Positions 12,577 to 25,147 of a stretch of 64,000 bases of DNA are shown in pieces. The DNA comes from Pseudomonas sp. ICMP22404. GTDB lineage: Bacteria; Pseudomonadota; Gammaproteobacteria; Pseudomonadales; Pseudomonadaceae. The notes under the pieces were generated by a model. It did no database searches and was not told the DNA's origin. It worked only from the letters and a program-made list of their open reading frames with translations. The stretch is from assembly GCF_006227205.1 (NCBI RefSeq), contig NZ_VCNG01000005.1, positions 124,001 to 188,000 of the forward strand, read 5' to 3'. Made by a program: the position numbers and the translations under genes. Positions within the stretch are counted from its first letter, which is position 1; every line of letters begins with the position of its first letter.

Positions 12577-13923
12577 GTGTCCCTGATCGCTTCTGACCAC
12601 TTCCGCATCGTTGTCGGCCTCGGCAAGAGCGGCATGTCCCTGGTTCGCTTCCTGGCGAGCCGGGGCGTGTCGTTTGCCGTGGCCGATACGCGGGAGAATC
12701 CGCCTGAGCTGGCCACGCTGCGGCGTGACTATCCGCAGGTGGACGTGCGTTGTGGCGAGCTGGACGTCGAATTCCTGTGCCGCGCCGACGAGCTCTACGT
12801 GAGCCCCGGCCTGGCCCTGGCGACGCCGGCCCTGCAGGCCGCTGCTGCCCGTGGCGTGAAATTGTCCGGTGATATCGAGCTGTTCGCGCGTAACGCCAAG
12901 GCGCCGATCATCGCCATCAGCGGCTCCAATGCGAAAAGCACCGTCACCACCCTGGTGGGCGAAATGGCCGCGGCGGCCGGCAAGCGGGTCGCCGTGGGCG
13001 GCAACCTCGGAACCCCGGCGCTGGACCTGCTCAGCGACGACGTCGAGTTGTACGTGATGGAGCTGTCGAGCTTCCAGCTCGAGACCACCGATCATCTCGG
13101 CGCCGAAGTGGCGACCGTGCTCAACATCAGCGAAGACCACATGGACCGCTACAGCGGCCTGCCGGCCTATCACTTGGCCAAGCACCGGATTTTCCGGGGT
13201 GCCCGGCAAGTGGTATTCAACCGCCAGGACGCCCTGACCCGTCCGCTGCTGGGCGAGGGCATGCCATGCTGGTCCTTCGGCCTCGGCGTACCGGACTTCA
13301 AGGGCTTCGGGTTGCGGGAAGAGAACGGCGAGAAATACCTGGCCTTCGAATTCCAGAACCTGATGCCGGTGCGCGAGCTGAAGATCCGGGGTGCCCACAA
13401 CCAGGCCAACGCGTTGGCGGCCCTGGCCCTTGGGCATGCGGTCGGCCTGCCGTTCGACGCCATGCTGTCGGCGCTGCGTACCTTCGCCGGTCTCGAACAC
13501 CGCTGCCAGTGGGTTCGCGACCTGGATGGCGTGGCCTGGTACAACGATTCCAAGGCCACCAATGTGGGGGCCGCGCTGGCCGCCATCGAGGGCCTGGGAG
13601 CAGACATCGAGGGCAAGCTCGTGCTGATCGCCGGTGGCGACGGCAAGGGGGCCGACTTCAAGGACCTGCGCGATCCGGTAGCGGCCAACTGCCGCGCCGT
13701 GGTGCTGATGGGACGTGACCGCGAGCTGATCGCCGAGGCCATCGGCGACGGCGTTCCGCTGGTTCGTGTCGCTTCGCTGGACGAGGCTGTGCAGCAATGC
13801 CGTGCCCTCGCTCAGCCGGGCGATGCCGTCCTGCTGTCGCCGGCCTGTGCCAGTTTCGACATGTTCAAGAACTACGAAGAGCGTGGGCAGTTGTTCGCCC
13901 GGGCCGCGGAGGACTTGGCATGA
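12577..13923 (+). CDS. murD: UDP-MurNAc-L-Ala:D-Glu ligase MurD
   Basis: 448 residues starting at GTG (MSLIASDHFRIVVGLGKSGMSLVRFLA). The N-terminal Rossmann-like domain is followed by the ATP loop AISGSNAKSTVTTLVGEM near residue 113. The loop has NAK where most Mur ligases have NGK, a form I recall from pseudomonad MurD. NISEDHMDRY and NDSKATNVGAALAAIEGL complete the family pattern. It adds D-glutamate to UDP-MurNAc-L-Ala. Five bases separate it from mraY, and its stop overlaps ftsW (ATGA). Confidence 0.96.
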   Translation: MSLIASDHFRIVVGLGKSGMSLVRFLASRGVSFAVADTRENPPELATLRRDYPQVDVRCGELDVEFLCRADELYVSPGLALATPALQAAAARGVKLSGDIELFARNAKAPIIAISGSNAKSTVTTLVGEMAAAAGKRVAVGGNLGTPALDLLSDDVELYVMELSSFQLETTDHLGAEVATVLNISEDHMDRYSGLPAYHLAKHRIFRGARQVVFNRQDALTRPLLGEGMPCWSFGLGVPDFKGFGLREENGEKYLAFEFQNLMPVRELKIRGAHNQANALAALALGHAVGLPFDAMLSALRTFAGLEHRCQWVRDLDGVAWYNDSKATNVGAALAAIEGLGADIEGKLVLIAGGDGKGADFKDLRDPVAANCRAVVLMGRDRELIAEAIGDGVPLVRVASLDEAVQQCRALAQPGDAVLLSPACASFDMFKNYEERGQLFARAAEDLA

Positions 13924-15137
13924 GCCTGAGAAACGTCATCAAGCCGTATCCGTCGCCGCTGATCACCGGGCGTGGCATCGACCTGGATTTCCCGATGCTC
14001 GCCGGCTGCCTGGCATTGCTCGGCCTGGGTCTGGTGATGATCACTTCCGCGTCGTCGGAAGTGGCTGCCGTGCAATCCGGCAACACCCTGTACCACATGA
14101 TCCGCCACCTGGTTTACCTGGTGATCGGCCTGGGCGCCTGCGTCGTCACCATGATGGTGCCGATCGCCACCTGGCAGCGCCTGGGCTGGATGATGCTGCT
14201 CGGCGCCTTTGGCCTGCTGGTGATGGTGCTGGTGCCGGGTATTGGCCGCGAGGTCAACGGCTCGATGCGCTGGATCGGTTTCAGTTTCTTCAACGTACAG
14301 CCTTCGGAAATCGCCAAGGTCTTTGTGGTGCTTTTCCTCGCTGGTTATCTGGTGCGTCGCCAGAAAGAAGTGCGCGAGAGCTGGATGGGCTTCTTCAAGC
14401 CATTCATCGTATTGCTGCCCATGGCGGGCCTGCTGCTGATGGAGCCCGACTTCGGCGCCACGGTGGTGATGATGGGCGCGGCGGCGGCCATGCTGTTCCT
14501 GGGCGGGGTCGGGCTGTTCCGCTTCATTCTGATGGTGGCGCTTGCGGTGGCTGCCGTGACAGTGCTGGTACAGGCGCAACCCTATCGGATGGCGCGCCTG
14601 ATCACCTTTACCGACCCGTGGGCCGACCAGTTCGGTTCCGGTTATCAATTGACCCAGGCGCTGATCGCTTTCGGGCGCGGCGAATGGCTGGGCGTAGGCC
14701 TGGGCAACAGCGTGCAGAAACAGTTCTACCTGCCGGAAGCCCACACCGACTTCGTGTTCTCGGTGCTGGCCGAAGAACTGGGCGTGGTGGGGTCGTTGTG
14801 CACCGTGGCCCTGTTCGTGTTTGTCTGCGTGCGTGGCATGTACATCGGTTTGTGGGCCGAGAAGGCCAAGCAGTTCTTCGCCGCTTATGTGGCCTACGGT
14901 CTGTCGTTCCTGTGGATTGGTCAGTTCCTGATCAACATCGGTGTGAACGTCGGCCTGCTGCCGACCAAGGGCCTGACGCTGCCGTTCCTCAGTTATGGCG
15001 GCAGCTCCCTGGTGATCTGCTGTGCCTGCCTCGGTTTGCTGTTGCGCATCGAATGGGAGAGCCGGACGCACCTGGGCAGCGAAGAGATGGAATTCCAGGA
15101 GAGCGACTTCGCCGAGGAGCCGACTCATGGGCGCTAA
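13920..15137 (+). CDS. ftsW: Septal peptidoglycan glycosyltransferase FtsW
   Basis: A 405-residue SEDS-family protein with about ten membrane helices. Conserved parts include the NGSMRWIGFSFFNVQPSEIAKV block near residue 115 and, near the end, GLLPTKGLTLPFLSYGGSSL. FtsW polymerises lipid II at the septum with FtsI. I chose ATG at 13920 (MSLRNVIKPYPSP), overlapping the murD stop; upstream in-frame starts would read through murD in another frame. It overlaps murG by 11 bases. Confidence 0.95.
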   Translation: MSLRNVIKPYPSPLITGRGIDLDFPMLAGCLALLGLGLVMITSASSEVAAVQSGNTLYHMIRHLVYLVIGLGACVVTMMVPIATWQRLGWMMLLGAFGLLVMVLVPGIGREVNGSMRWIGFSFFNVQPSEIAKVFVVLFLAGYLVRRQKEVRESWMGFFKPFIVLLPMAGLLLMEPDFGATVVMMGAAAAMLFLGGVGLFRFILMVALAVAAVTVLVQAQPYRMARLITFTDPWADQFGSGYQLTQALIAFGRGEWLGVGLGNSVQKQFYLPEAHTDFVFSVLAEELGVVGSLCTVALFVFVCVRGMYIGLWAEKAKQFFAAYVAYGLSFLWIGQFLINIGVNVGLLPTKGLTLPFLSYGGSSLVICCACLGLLLRIEWESRTHLGSEEMEFQESDFAEEPTHGR

Positions 15138-16189
15138 CGTGCTGATCATGGCCGGCGGCACCGGCGGGCATGTCTTCCCGGCGTTGGCCTGTGCCCGGGA
15201 GTTCCAGGCGCGCGGCTACACCGTGCATTGGCTGGGCACGCCACGAGGCATCGAGAATGAACTGGTTCCCGGTGCGGGTCTGGAATTGCACCGGATCAAT
15301 GCCAGCGGCCTGCGGGGTAAGGGCAAGCTGTCCTTGCTCAAGGCCCCGCTGATGTTGCTCAAGTCGGTCTGGCAGGCGCGGGCGATCATTCGTCGGCTGC
15401 GGCCGGTCTGCGTGGTCGGGTTCGGTGGTTATGTGACTGGTCCGGGCGGTGTCGCGGCGAAACTGGCCGGCGTGCCGGTGATCGTTCACGAACAGAACGC
15501 CGTCGCCGGTACCGCCAATCGGTTACTGGTGCCGTTGGCCGCCCGGGTCTGTGAAGCCTTTCCCGACACCTTTACCCTGTCGGGCAGCCGCCGCACCACC
15601 GGTAATCCGGTGCGTACCGAGCTGTTTCTCGATACCCCGCGCCCGACCCTGGTCGGACGCAAAGCGCGTTTGCTGGTCCTGGGTGGGAGCCTGGGGGCAG
15701 AGCCGTTGAACAAATTGCTGCCCGAAGCCTTGTCGCAGGTCGCTTCCGAACTGCGGCCGGAAGTCTTTCACCAGGCCGGCAAGCACCACGATGAAGTGAC
15801 CGCCGAGCGCTACCGCGCCGCAGGCGTCGAGGCGCAAGTGCAGCCGTTCATCAAAGACATGGCCCAAGCCTATGGCTGGGCCGACCTGGTGATCTGTCGC
15901 GCAGGCGCGCTGACCATCAGTGAACTGGCTGCCGCCGGTCTGCCCTCGATGCTGGTGCCTTTGCCCCACGCCATCGACGATCACCAGACCCGCAATGCCG
16001 ATTATTTGGCCCGAGAAGGCGCTGCCTTCCTGCTGCCGCAAAGAACGACCGGCGCCGCGGATCTTGCCGCCCGCCTGACAGAGGTCTTGATGCAACCGCA
16101 ACGACTTGAAGACATGGCCCGCGCCGCGCGCCGCCTGGCCAAACCCGATGCAACGGCCCAAGTGGTCGATACCTGCCTGGAGGTGGCCC

Positions 16190-16197
<8 letters not shown>
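15127..16197 (+). CDS. murG: UDP-GlcNAc:lipid I N-acetylglucosaminyltransferase MurG
   Basis: A 356-residue GT28 enzyme. The N-terminal glycine loop [13 protein letters not shown] (about residues 8-20), [32 protein letters not shown] near 97, and the C-terminal donor site [31 protein letters not shown] near 257 are all present. It works on the inner face of the membrane and makes lipid II. ATG 15127 lies in the end of ftsW; the 3' end overlaps murC by 8 bases. Confidence 0.96.
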
Positions 16198-18612
<2,415 letters not shown>

Positions 18613-18615
18613 GCC

Positions 18616-19482
18616 ATGCAAGGCGCATCGCTTCGTCATCAGCCATCCGCACCCGGTCGCAAGCCGGTGCCGCGGGGTGCCAGCCGAATGGTGGCCAAAG
18701 AGCCGATGTCGGCGCGCTTGCCGAAAGCCAACTTTGGCTTTCTCAAGAGCCTGTTCTGGCCGGTGCTGTTGGTGGCGTTGGGGTTCGGTACGTATGAAGG
18801 CGCCCAGCGGTTGCTGCCTTACGCTGACCGGCCGATCGCCCGGATCAACGTCCAGGGCGACCTCAGCTACATCAGCCAGCAGGCGGTGCAGCAGCGGATC
18901 GCCCCGTTCGTGGCTTCGAGCTTCTTCACCATCGACCTGGCTGGCATGCGCACGGAACTGGAGCAAATGCCCTGGATTGCCCATGCCGAAGTCCGGCGCG
19001 TGTGGCCTGACCAGGTCTCGATCCGCCTGGAAGAACAACTGCCGGTGGCCCGTTGGGGTGACGAGTCGCTGTTGAACAACCAGGGCCAGGCGTTCACGCC
19101 GCGGGAACTGGCCAACTACGAACATTTGCCACAGTTGTTCGGCCCGCAGCGGGCCCAGCAGCAGGTGATGCAGCAATACCAGGTGTTGAGCCAGATGCTG
19201 CGGCCGTTGGGCTTCTCCATCGCGCGCCTGGAATTGCGCGAGCGCGGCAGCTGGTTCCTGACCACTGGCGCGGGCAGCTCGGGGCCGGGCATCGAGCTGC
19301 TGCTCGGTCGCGGCAACCTGGTGGAAAAGATGCGCCGCTTCATCGCCATCTACGACAAGACGCTCAAAGAACAGATTACGAACATCGCGCGCATCGATCT
19401 GCGCTACGCCAATGGCCTGGCTGTTGGCTGGCGGGAACCGGTAGCGCCCACGACGGCCCAACCCGCCGTCGCGAAGAATTAA
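18616..19482 (+). CDS. ftsQ: Cell division protein FtsQ
   Basis: 288 residues: a basic cytoplasmic tail, one membrane helix at about residues 46-66 ([19 protein letters not shown]), a POTRA domain ([21 protein letters not shown]) and the FtsQ-type beta domain ([40 protein letters not shown]). It scaffolds FtsL/FtsB and links them to FtsA. Fifteen bases separate it from ftsA, with AAGAGG as ribosome-binding site. Confidence 0.94.
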   Translation: MQGASLRHQPSAPGRKPVPRGASRMVAKEPMSARLPKANFGFLKSLFWPVLLVALGFGTYEGAQRLLPYADRPIARINVQGDLSYISQQAVQQRIAPFVASSFFTIDLAGMRTELEQMPWIAHAEVRRVWPDQVSIRLEEQLPVARWGDESLLNNQGQAFTPRELANYEHLPQLFGPQRAQQQVMQQYQVLSQMLRPLGFSIARLELRERGSWFLTTGAGSSGPGIELLLGRGNLVEKMRRFIAIYDKTLKEQITNIARIDLRYANGLAVGWREPVAPTTAQPAVAKN

Positions 19483-19497
19483 GAAGAGGCAGGACCC

Positions 19498-20757
19498 ATG
19501 GCAAACGTGCAAAGCGGAAAAATGATCGTCGGGCTGGATATCGGCACTTCCAAGGTGGTTGCGCTGGTAGGCGAGGTTGCGGACGACGGCACGCTGGTCA
19601 TCGTCGGGATCGGTACCCATCCGTCCCGTGGCCTGAAGAAAGGTGTGGTGGTGAACATCGAGTCCACCGTGCAATCGATCCAGCGCGCCATCGAAGAAGC
19701 GCAGCTGATGGCCGGTTGCCGGATCCACTCGGCGTTCGTCGGCGTGGCGGGTAATCACATCCGCAGCCTGAACTCCCACGGTATCGTCGCGATCCGTGAT
19801 CGCGAAGTCAGCTCCGCCGACCTCGAGCGCGTGCTCGACGCGGCACAGGCCGTGGCGATTCCGGCCGACCAGCGGGTGCTGCACACCCTGCCGCAGGATT
19901 ACGTGATCGACAACCAGGAAGGCGTGCGCGAGCCCCTGGGCATGTCCGGCGTGCGCCTGGAAGCCAAGGTCCACGTGGTGACCTGCGCCGTGAACGCTGC
20001 GCAGAACATCGAGAAATGCGTGCGCCGTTGCGGCCTGGAAATCGACGACATCATCCTCGAGCAACTGGCTTCGGCCTACTCGGTACTGACCGACGACGAG
20101 AAGGAACTGGGCGTGTGCCTGGTGGACATCGGCGGCGGCACCACCGACATCGCGATCTTCACCGAAGGCGCCATTCGCCACACCGCGGTGATCCCGATTG
20201 CCGGTGACCAGGTGACCAACGACATCGCCATGGCGTTGCGCACCCCGACCCAGTACGCCGAGGAAATCAAGATCCGCTACGCCTGCGCTCTGGCGAAACT
20301 GGCCGGTGCCGGTGAAACCATCAAGGTCCCGAGCGTTGGCGACCGTCCTCCGCGCGAGCTGTCCCGCCAGGCCCTGGCCGAAGTGGTCGAGCCGCGCTAC
20401 GACGAACTGTTCACGTTGATCCAGGCCGAGCTGCGTCGCAGCGGCTACGAAGACCTGATCCCGGCCGGCATTGTGCTGACCGGTGGTACGTCGAAGATGG
20501 AAGGCGCAGTCGAGCTGGCCGAGGAAATCTTCCACATGCCGGTACGCCTGGGTGTGCCCCATGGCGTCAAGGGTCTGGATGACGTGGTGCGCAACCCGAT
20601 CTATTCCACCGGCGTGGGCCTGTTGATGTACGGCCTGCAGAAGCAGTCCGACGGGATCTCGTTCTCGGGGATCGGCAGCCGCGACAGCTACAACAGCGAC
20701 GAGCCGAAGGCTCCGCTGTTCGAGCGGCTCCAGGCGTGGGTCAAAGGCAATTTCTGA
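19498..20757 (+). CDS. ftsA: Cell division actin-like protein FtsA
   Basis: A 419-residue actin-fold ATPase. The phosphate-1 motif GLDIGTSKVVALVGEV lies near residue 12, the phosphate-2 motif VDIGGGTTDIAIFTEG near 209 and the adenosine motif GIVLTGGTSKMEG near 323. The C-terminal end APLFERLQAWVKGNF is the amphipathic membrane-targeting helix. FtsA tethers FtsZ filaments to the inner membrane and recruits later division proteins. The spacer to ftsZ is 99 bases. Confidence 0.97.
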   Translation: MANVQSGKMIVGLDIGTSKVVALVGEVADDGTLVIVGIGTHPSRGLKKGVVVNIESTVQSIQRAIEEAQLMAGCRIHSAFVGVAGNHIRSLNSHGIVAIRDREVSSADLERVLDAAQAVAIPADQRVLHTLPQDYVIDNQEGVREPLGMSGVRLEAKVHVVTCAVNAAQNIEKCVRRCGLEIDDIILEQLASAYSVLTDDEKELGVCLVDIGGGTTDIAIFTEGAIRHTAVIPIAGDQVTNDIAMALRTPTQYAEEIKIRYACALAKLAGAGETIKVPSVGDRPPRELSRQALAEVVEPRYDELFTLIQAELRRSGYEDLIPAGIVLTGGTSKMEGAVELAEEIFHMPVRLGVPHGVKGLDDVVRNPIYSTGVGLLMYGLQKQSDGISFSGIGSRDSYNSDEPKAPLFERLQAWVKGNF

Positions 20758-20759
20758 TA

Positions 20760-20791
20760 CAGGTTTCAGGCTTCGGGCGACAGGTTTCAGG
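20760..20791 (+). repeat. Short direct repeat in the ftsA-ftsZ spacer
   Basis: CAGGTTTCAGGC occurs twice, 20 bp apart, in the 99-base gap between ftsA and ftsZ. This gap is a place where an ftsZ promoter could lie, but no clear -35/-10 pair was found. Confidence 0.5.
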
Positions 20792-20856
20792 CCTGGCGCT
20801 GGAAGGGCAACAAACGCAGTAGGCGAAAAAAACTAGAGAATGTAAGGAGAGGGAAA

Positions 20857-22050
20857 ATGTTCGAACTCGTAGACAACATCCCCGCTAGCCCGGTTATCAA
20901 AGTAATCGGTGTCGGCGGTGGCGGCGGCAACGCTGTCAATCACATGGTCAAGAGCAACATCGAAGGCGTCGAATTCATCTGCGCCAACACCGATGCTCAA
21001 GCGCTGAAGAACATTGGCGCGCGGACCATCCTGCAACTGGGTACCGGCGTGACCAAGGGCCTGGGTGCCGGCGCGAATCCCGAGGTTGGCCGTCAGGCTG
21101 CCCTGGAAGACCGCGAGCGCATCGCTGAAGTCCTGGCCGGCACCAACATGGTGTTCATCACCACGGGCATGGGCGGCGGTACCGGTACCGGTGCGGCGCC
21201 GATCATTGCCGAAGTGGCCAAGGAAATGGGCATCCTCACCGTTGCGGTGGTGACCCGTCCGTTCCCGTTCGAAGGCCGCAAGCGCATGCAGATTGCCGAT
21301 GAAGGCATCCGCGCGCTGAGCGACAGCGTCGACTCGTTGATCACCATTCCCAACGAGAAACTGCTGACCATCCTCGGTAAAGACGCCAGCCTGCTGTCGG
21401 CTTTCGCCAAGGCCGATGACGTACTGGCCGGTGCCGTTCGCGGTATCTCCGACATCATCAAGCGTCCGGGCATGATCAACGTCGACTTCGCCGACGTACG
21501 CACCGTGATGTCCGAAATGGGCATGGCGATGATGGGCACTGGCTGCGCCAGCGGTCCGAACCGTGCTCGCGAAGCCACCGAAGCGGCCATCCGCAACCCG
21601 CTGCTCGAAGATGTGAACCTGCAGGGCGCTCGCGGCATCCTGGTGAACATCACCGCTGGTCCGGACCTGTCCTTGGGCGAGTACTCCGACGTGGGTAGCA
21701 TCATCGAAGCGTTCGCTTCCGACCACGCCATGGTCAAGGTCGGCACCGTGATCGATCCGGACATGCGTGACGAGCTGCACGTGACCGTGGTTGCCACCGG
21801 CCTGGGTGCGAAAATCGAGAAGCCGATGAAGGTGATCGACAACACCGTCCAGACCACAATGGCCTCGCAGCCTCAGCAGCAAGCCCCCGTTCGTCAGGAA
21901 CAGCCTGCGGTGAACTACCGCGACCTGGACCGTCCGACCGTCATGCGCAACCAGGCCCAGGCCGGTGCTGCGACTGCCGCGAAGATGAATCCACAAGACG
22001 ATCTGGACTACCTGGATATCCCGGCCTTCCTGCGTCGTCAGGCCGATTGA
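20857..22050 (+). CDS. ftsZ: Tubulin-like cell division GTPase FtsZ
   Basis: 397 residues. VGGGGGNAVNHMV near residue 17, the tubulin signature GMGGGTGTGAAPIIAEVAKEMG near 103, and the synergy loop with DVLAGAVRGISDIIKRPGMINVDFADV near 187-209 are all present. After a Q/P-rich linker the protein ends DYLDIPAFLRRQAD, the conserved tail that binds FtsA and ZipA. AAGGAGAGGG forms a strong ribosome-binding site. It makes the Z ring. Confidence 0.98.
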   Translation: MFELVDNIPASPVIKVIGVGGGGGNAVNHMVKSNIEGVEFICANTDAQALKNIGARTILQLGTGVTKGLGAGANPEVGRQAALEDRERIAEVLAGTNMVFITTGMGGGTGTGAAPIIAEVAKEMGILTVAVVTRPFPFEGRKRMQIADEGIRALSDSVDSLITIPNEKLLTILGKDASLLSAFAKADDVLAGAVRGISDIIKRPGMINVDFADVRTVMSEMGMAMMGTGCASGPNRAREATEAAIRNPLLEDVNLQGARGILVNITAGPDLSLGEYSDVGSIIEAFASDHAMVKVGTVIDPDMRDELHVTVVATGLGAKIEKPMKVIDNTVQTTMASQPQQQAPVRQEQPAVNYRDLDRPTVMRNQAQAGAATAAKMNPQDDLDYLDIPAFLRRQAD

Positions 22051-22081
22051 TGAAATGTATCAGGGGTATTCGGGTGATTGG

Positions 22082-22110
22082 TGTTCAGCAAAGGTCTGGT
22101 CTGCTATCAT
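22082..22110 (+). promoter_or_regulatory. Possible lpxC promoter
   Basis: TATCAT (22105-22110) with TGTTCA (22082-22087) at 17 bp lies in the 112-base ftsZ-lpxC gap, about 45 bases before the lpxC ATG. The -35 match is weak. Confidence 0.35.
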
Positions 22111-22126
22111 CGCCAGCCTTTGTTGA

Positions 22127-23074
<948 letters not shown>

Positions 23075-23096
23075 GCAAAAAACCTCTCTAGTTTTT

Positions 23097-23128
23097 TAAG
23101 GGCTGCCTTCGGGTGGCCTTTTTTTATT
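23097..23128 (+). terminator. Rho-independent terminator after lpxC
   Basis: AAGGGCTGCC and GGTGGCCTT form an imperfect stem around TTCG, followed by a run of seven T. It ends the dcw/lpxC transcript. Confidence 0.8.
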
Positions 23129-23195
23129 TCCGCATGACTCCAGCACCGAACTTCGCTGGACTACGCCACAGCAACCGCAGATCGCGTTGCGCCCA

Positions 23196-24185
23196 TTACC
23201 GGGTGTGCGCCTCGAAGAAGTCCCAGATTGTACCGGTCGCATCTATAGGCGCGGCGCTTGCGCCGCCGTCGCTTCCGCTGCGCCCCAGGCCCTTTCCGCT
23301 GCTTGATCCCGGCCAACTATGGCCGCCGTTCGGCAAATCGTAAAACACGATATCGGCGTTGCCGTGGCAACTGACGCTGCTCTCCATCTTCACGCCGGGT
23401 CGCTGCGTTACCGAAGGGTTGCCTTTGCAGCCATTGGCCCTGCGCCAGAAATTCACGGCATAGCGGACCGGCTCGAACGGGATCGTCTGCCCCTTGGCGA
23501 CGAAGCCAGTCTGGCTCATACCGCCGTTGAAACCGACGACGGGATCCTGCTCACCGTGTATGACGAGCATCGGCACAGGCGTGCGCGCGGTACTTTCATT
23601 GCCGAACAGCGCGCCGGAAACTACAGCAGCGGCGGCAATTCGATCGCCGAGAGCGATTGCAACGCGATGGGTCAGCATGCCGCCGTTGGAAAAACCGGCA
23701 ACATAGATACGGCGTCTGTCGATCTGCATTTGCTTGGACACGTCGTCGATAACGGCGGCAACGAAGCCGACATCGTCCACGCCCTTCGACACTGCCTCAC
23801 CGCAACAACCGCTGGCGTTCCAGGTGCCCATTCTATCGTTACGGCCAATCCCCTTGGGGGCGGCGACCACCAATCCGGCGGTCTGCGCCTGCTGTTCCCA
23901 GCGCGGAATCATCGTTTCGGGACTACCGCCGCCGCCATGCAGCACGATCACCAGCGGCGCGGGACCGTTGCCGCGATGCTCGTCGAGGAGCAGATAGCTG
24001 CGGTCGAGGCCTCCGACCCGCAGCGTCTTCGACACAGCGTGGCTGTTGTCGGCCTGCTCGGCTCGTTCGGCGCGCGCCTCCCGCGCCTCGCGCAACCGTT
24101 CCAGCAATCTTGGCTGTGCCTCGACCGTGCCAACAAGAGAGGCTGCGATCAAACCGTATGTTAAGAAAAGTCTGGCTCTGTTCAT
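23196..24185 (-). CDS. Secreted alpha/beta-hydrolase esterase of the PHB-depolymerase/LpqC type
   Basis: 329 residues from ATG 24185, preceded by AAGGAAC. The signal peptide (residues 1-23, MNRARLFLTYGLIAASLVGTVEA) is followed by a charged Arg/Glu-rich stretch (about 26-45) and a CE1-like hydrolase domain. Visible are the oxyanion HGGGGS (83-88), nucleophile elbow G164-F-S166-N-G, D214 in HGEQDPVV and H289 in GGHSWPG. The family (COG3509) includes poly(3-hydroxybutyrate) depolymerases and feruloyl esterases; the substrate cannot be told from sequence. It is divergent from a TetR regulator across a perfect palindrome, so it is probably induced by a ligand of that regulator. It appears acquired: neither gene belongs to the usual lpxC neighbourhood. 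Confidence 0.85.
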   Translation of the reverse strand: MNRARLFLTYGLIAASLVGTVEAQPRLLERLREAREARAERAEQADNSHAVSKTLRVGGLDRSYLLLDEHRGNGPAPLVIVLHGGGGSPETMIPRWEQQAQTAGLVVAAPKGIGRNDRMGTWNASGCCGEAVSKGVDDVGFVAAVIDDVSKQMQIDRRRIYVAGFSNGGMLTHRVAIALGDRIAAAAVVSGALFGNESTARTPVPMLVIHGEQDPVVGFNGGMSQTGFVAKGQTIPFEPVRYAVNFWRRANGCKGNPSVTQRPGVKMESSVSCHGNADIVFYDLPNGGHSWPGSSSGKGLGRSGSDGGASAAPIDATGTIWDFFEAHTR

Positions 24186-24219
24186 GTCGCACCGTTCCTT
24201 TGTCGCCACGCCGATCCCC

Positions 24220-24241
24220 GATGTTACTGTATAGTAACATC
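24220..24241. promoter_or_regulatory. Perfect 22-bp palindrome, probable TetR operator
   Basis: GATGTTACT and AGTAACATC flank GTAT with no mismatch. It sits between the divergent esterase (start 24185) and TetR gene (start 24250). TATAGT on the plus strand and TATACA on the minus strand lie inside it, so a bound repressor would cover the -10 regions of both genes. Confidence 0.75.
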
Positions 24242-24249
24242 TTGTAACC

Positions 24250-24879
24250 ATGCCGTACGTGAACGAAAATCGGGCTATGACCGGCACCTATGCAGATATG
24301 CTCGAAGATCACAGGACCAACCGGCGTGCCTTGTTGATCGCAAGCGCGGCAGACGCGATCGACGCGCATGGGCTGCGCAGCGTCACCATTGACGCGATTG
24401 CCGCGCATGCTGGTGTCTCCAAGGTCGTGCTCTATCGCTACTTCGGATCGAAGGATGCGCTGATCGACGCGGTATTGGCCGACATGGTCGAGGCACTGCT
24501 CGGCGTCGATGCCATGCCGGCGGACAAGTGGACCGAGCGCCTGCCGCATACCCTGGCGTTGGCGCGACAGAAGCGCGCCGCCCTGCGGATACTGCTGCGT
24601 CAGGCGCCCCACGATCCACGCTTCGGGCGGTATGTGGACCATCTGCATACGGTTCTTGCCGAACGCACCATCCATCGCATGCAAGAAGCATTGGGCGAGC
24701 CGGGCATCATGCCCGGCGATCCGGCCATGCTGGCGCGGATGGTGTCGAGCTTCCTGCTGGACGCCTATCTCAACTGGCTGGACGGCGGCAACCTGGCAAA
24801 GGAAATGGAATTCCTCGACTGGCTCGCCGCCAGTGTGCAGGCGATGACGCGGCAGTGGTGGAACGGGGCACAAGCTTAA
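24250..24879 (+). CDS. TetR/AcrR-family transcriptional regulator
   Basis: Up to 209 residues. The N-terminal helix-turn-helix is clear: ALLIASAADAIDAHGLRSVTIDAIAAHAGVSKVVLYRYFGSKDALIDAVL, followed by an all-helical ligand domain with FLLDAYLNWLDGGNLAKEMEFLDWLA. The start is uncertain: ATG 24250 would leave a leader of under 10 bases from the likely -10, whereas ATG 24277 (MTGTYADMLEDHRTN) leaves about 35 bases; neither has a strong ribosome-binding site. It most likely represses itself and the divergent esterase through the palindrome at 24220-24241. The ligand is unknown. Confidence 0.88.
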   Translation: MPYVNENRAMTGTYADMLEDHRTNRRALLIASAADAIDAHGLRSVTIDAIAAHAGVSKVVLYRYFGSKDALIDAVLADMVEALLGVDAMPADKWTERLPHTLALARQKRAALRILLRQAPHDPRFGRYVDHLHTVLAERTIHRMQEALGEPGIMPGDPAMLARMVSSFLLDAYLNWLDGGNLAKEMEFLDWLAASVQAMTRQWWNGAQA

Positions 24880-24948
24880 ATGTGACAGGCGGGCGTCGCC
24901 CTCTTCGGCGGACACTTCGCGGATGTTGCCAACAGAAGGAGACCGGAA

Positions 24949-25080
24949 ATGGGACGTGAGGCGCTGGTGCATTAGTAAGTCGGCAACGAAGCGGGTGAGG
25001 TCAAGGCCCGGCTTGAAGCAAATGAACTGATCCTGCGCGGCGATATTCGGCGCTGTTTTCCCAAGACAGAAATCACTGAG
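24949..25080 (+). pseudogene. Stop-interrupted remnant of a small gene beginning MGREALVH
   Basis: After AGAAGGAGACC, a good ribosome-binding site, an ATG opens MGREALVH, then TAG TAA, then the same frame continues VGNEAGEVKARLEANELILRG and DIRRCFPKTEITE before similarity seems to end near 25080. The text on both sides of the stops reads like one protein N-terminus, and I loosely recall a proteobacterial family of small proteins that begins this way. Most of the gene is missing. It probably came with the esterase/TetR pair and marks the edge of that insert. The frame does not continue as a plausible protein into the diguanylate cyclase region. Confidence 0.5.
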
Positions 25081-25147
25081 CGCTGCCCCTTTGGGCCGCC
25101 TATCCCAGGGGAAAGGCAGCGGGGGAGAGCGTTCGTGGCGAGGGGTA

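Noticed and set aside
23319..24164. 281-codon plus-strand frame opposite the esterase
   Set aside because: No motif; the minus strand has a signal peptide and a full catalytic triad.
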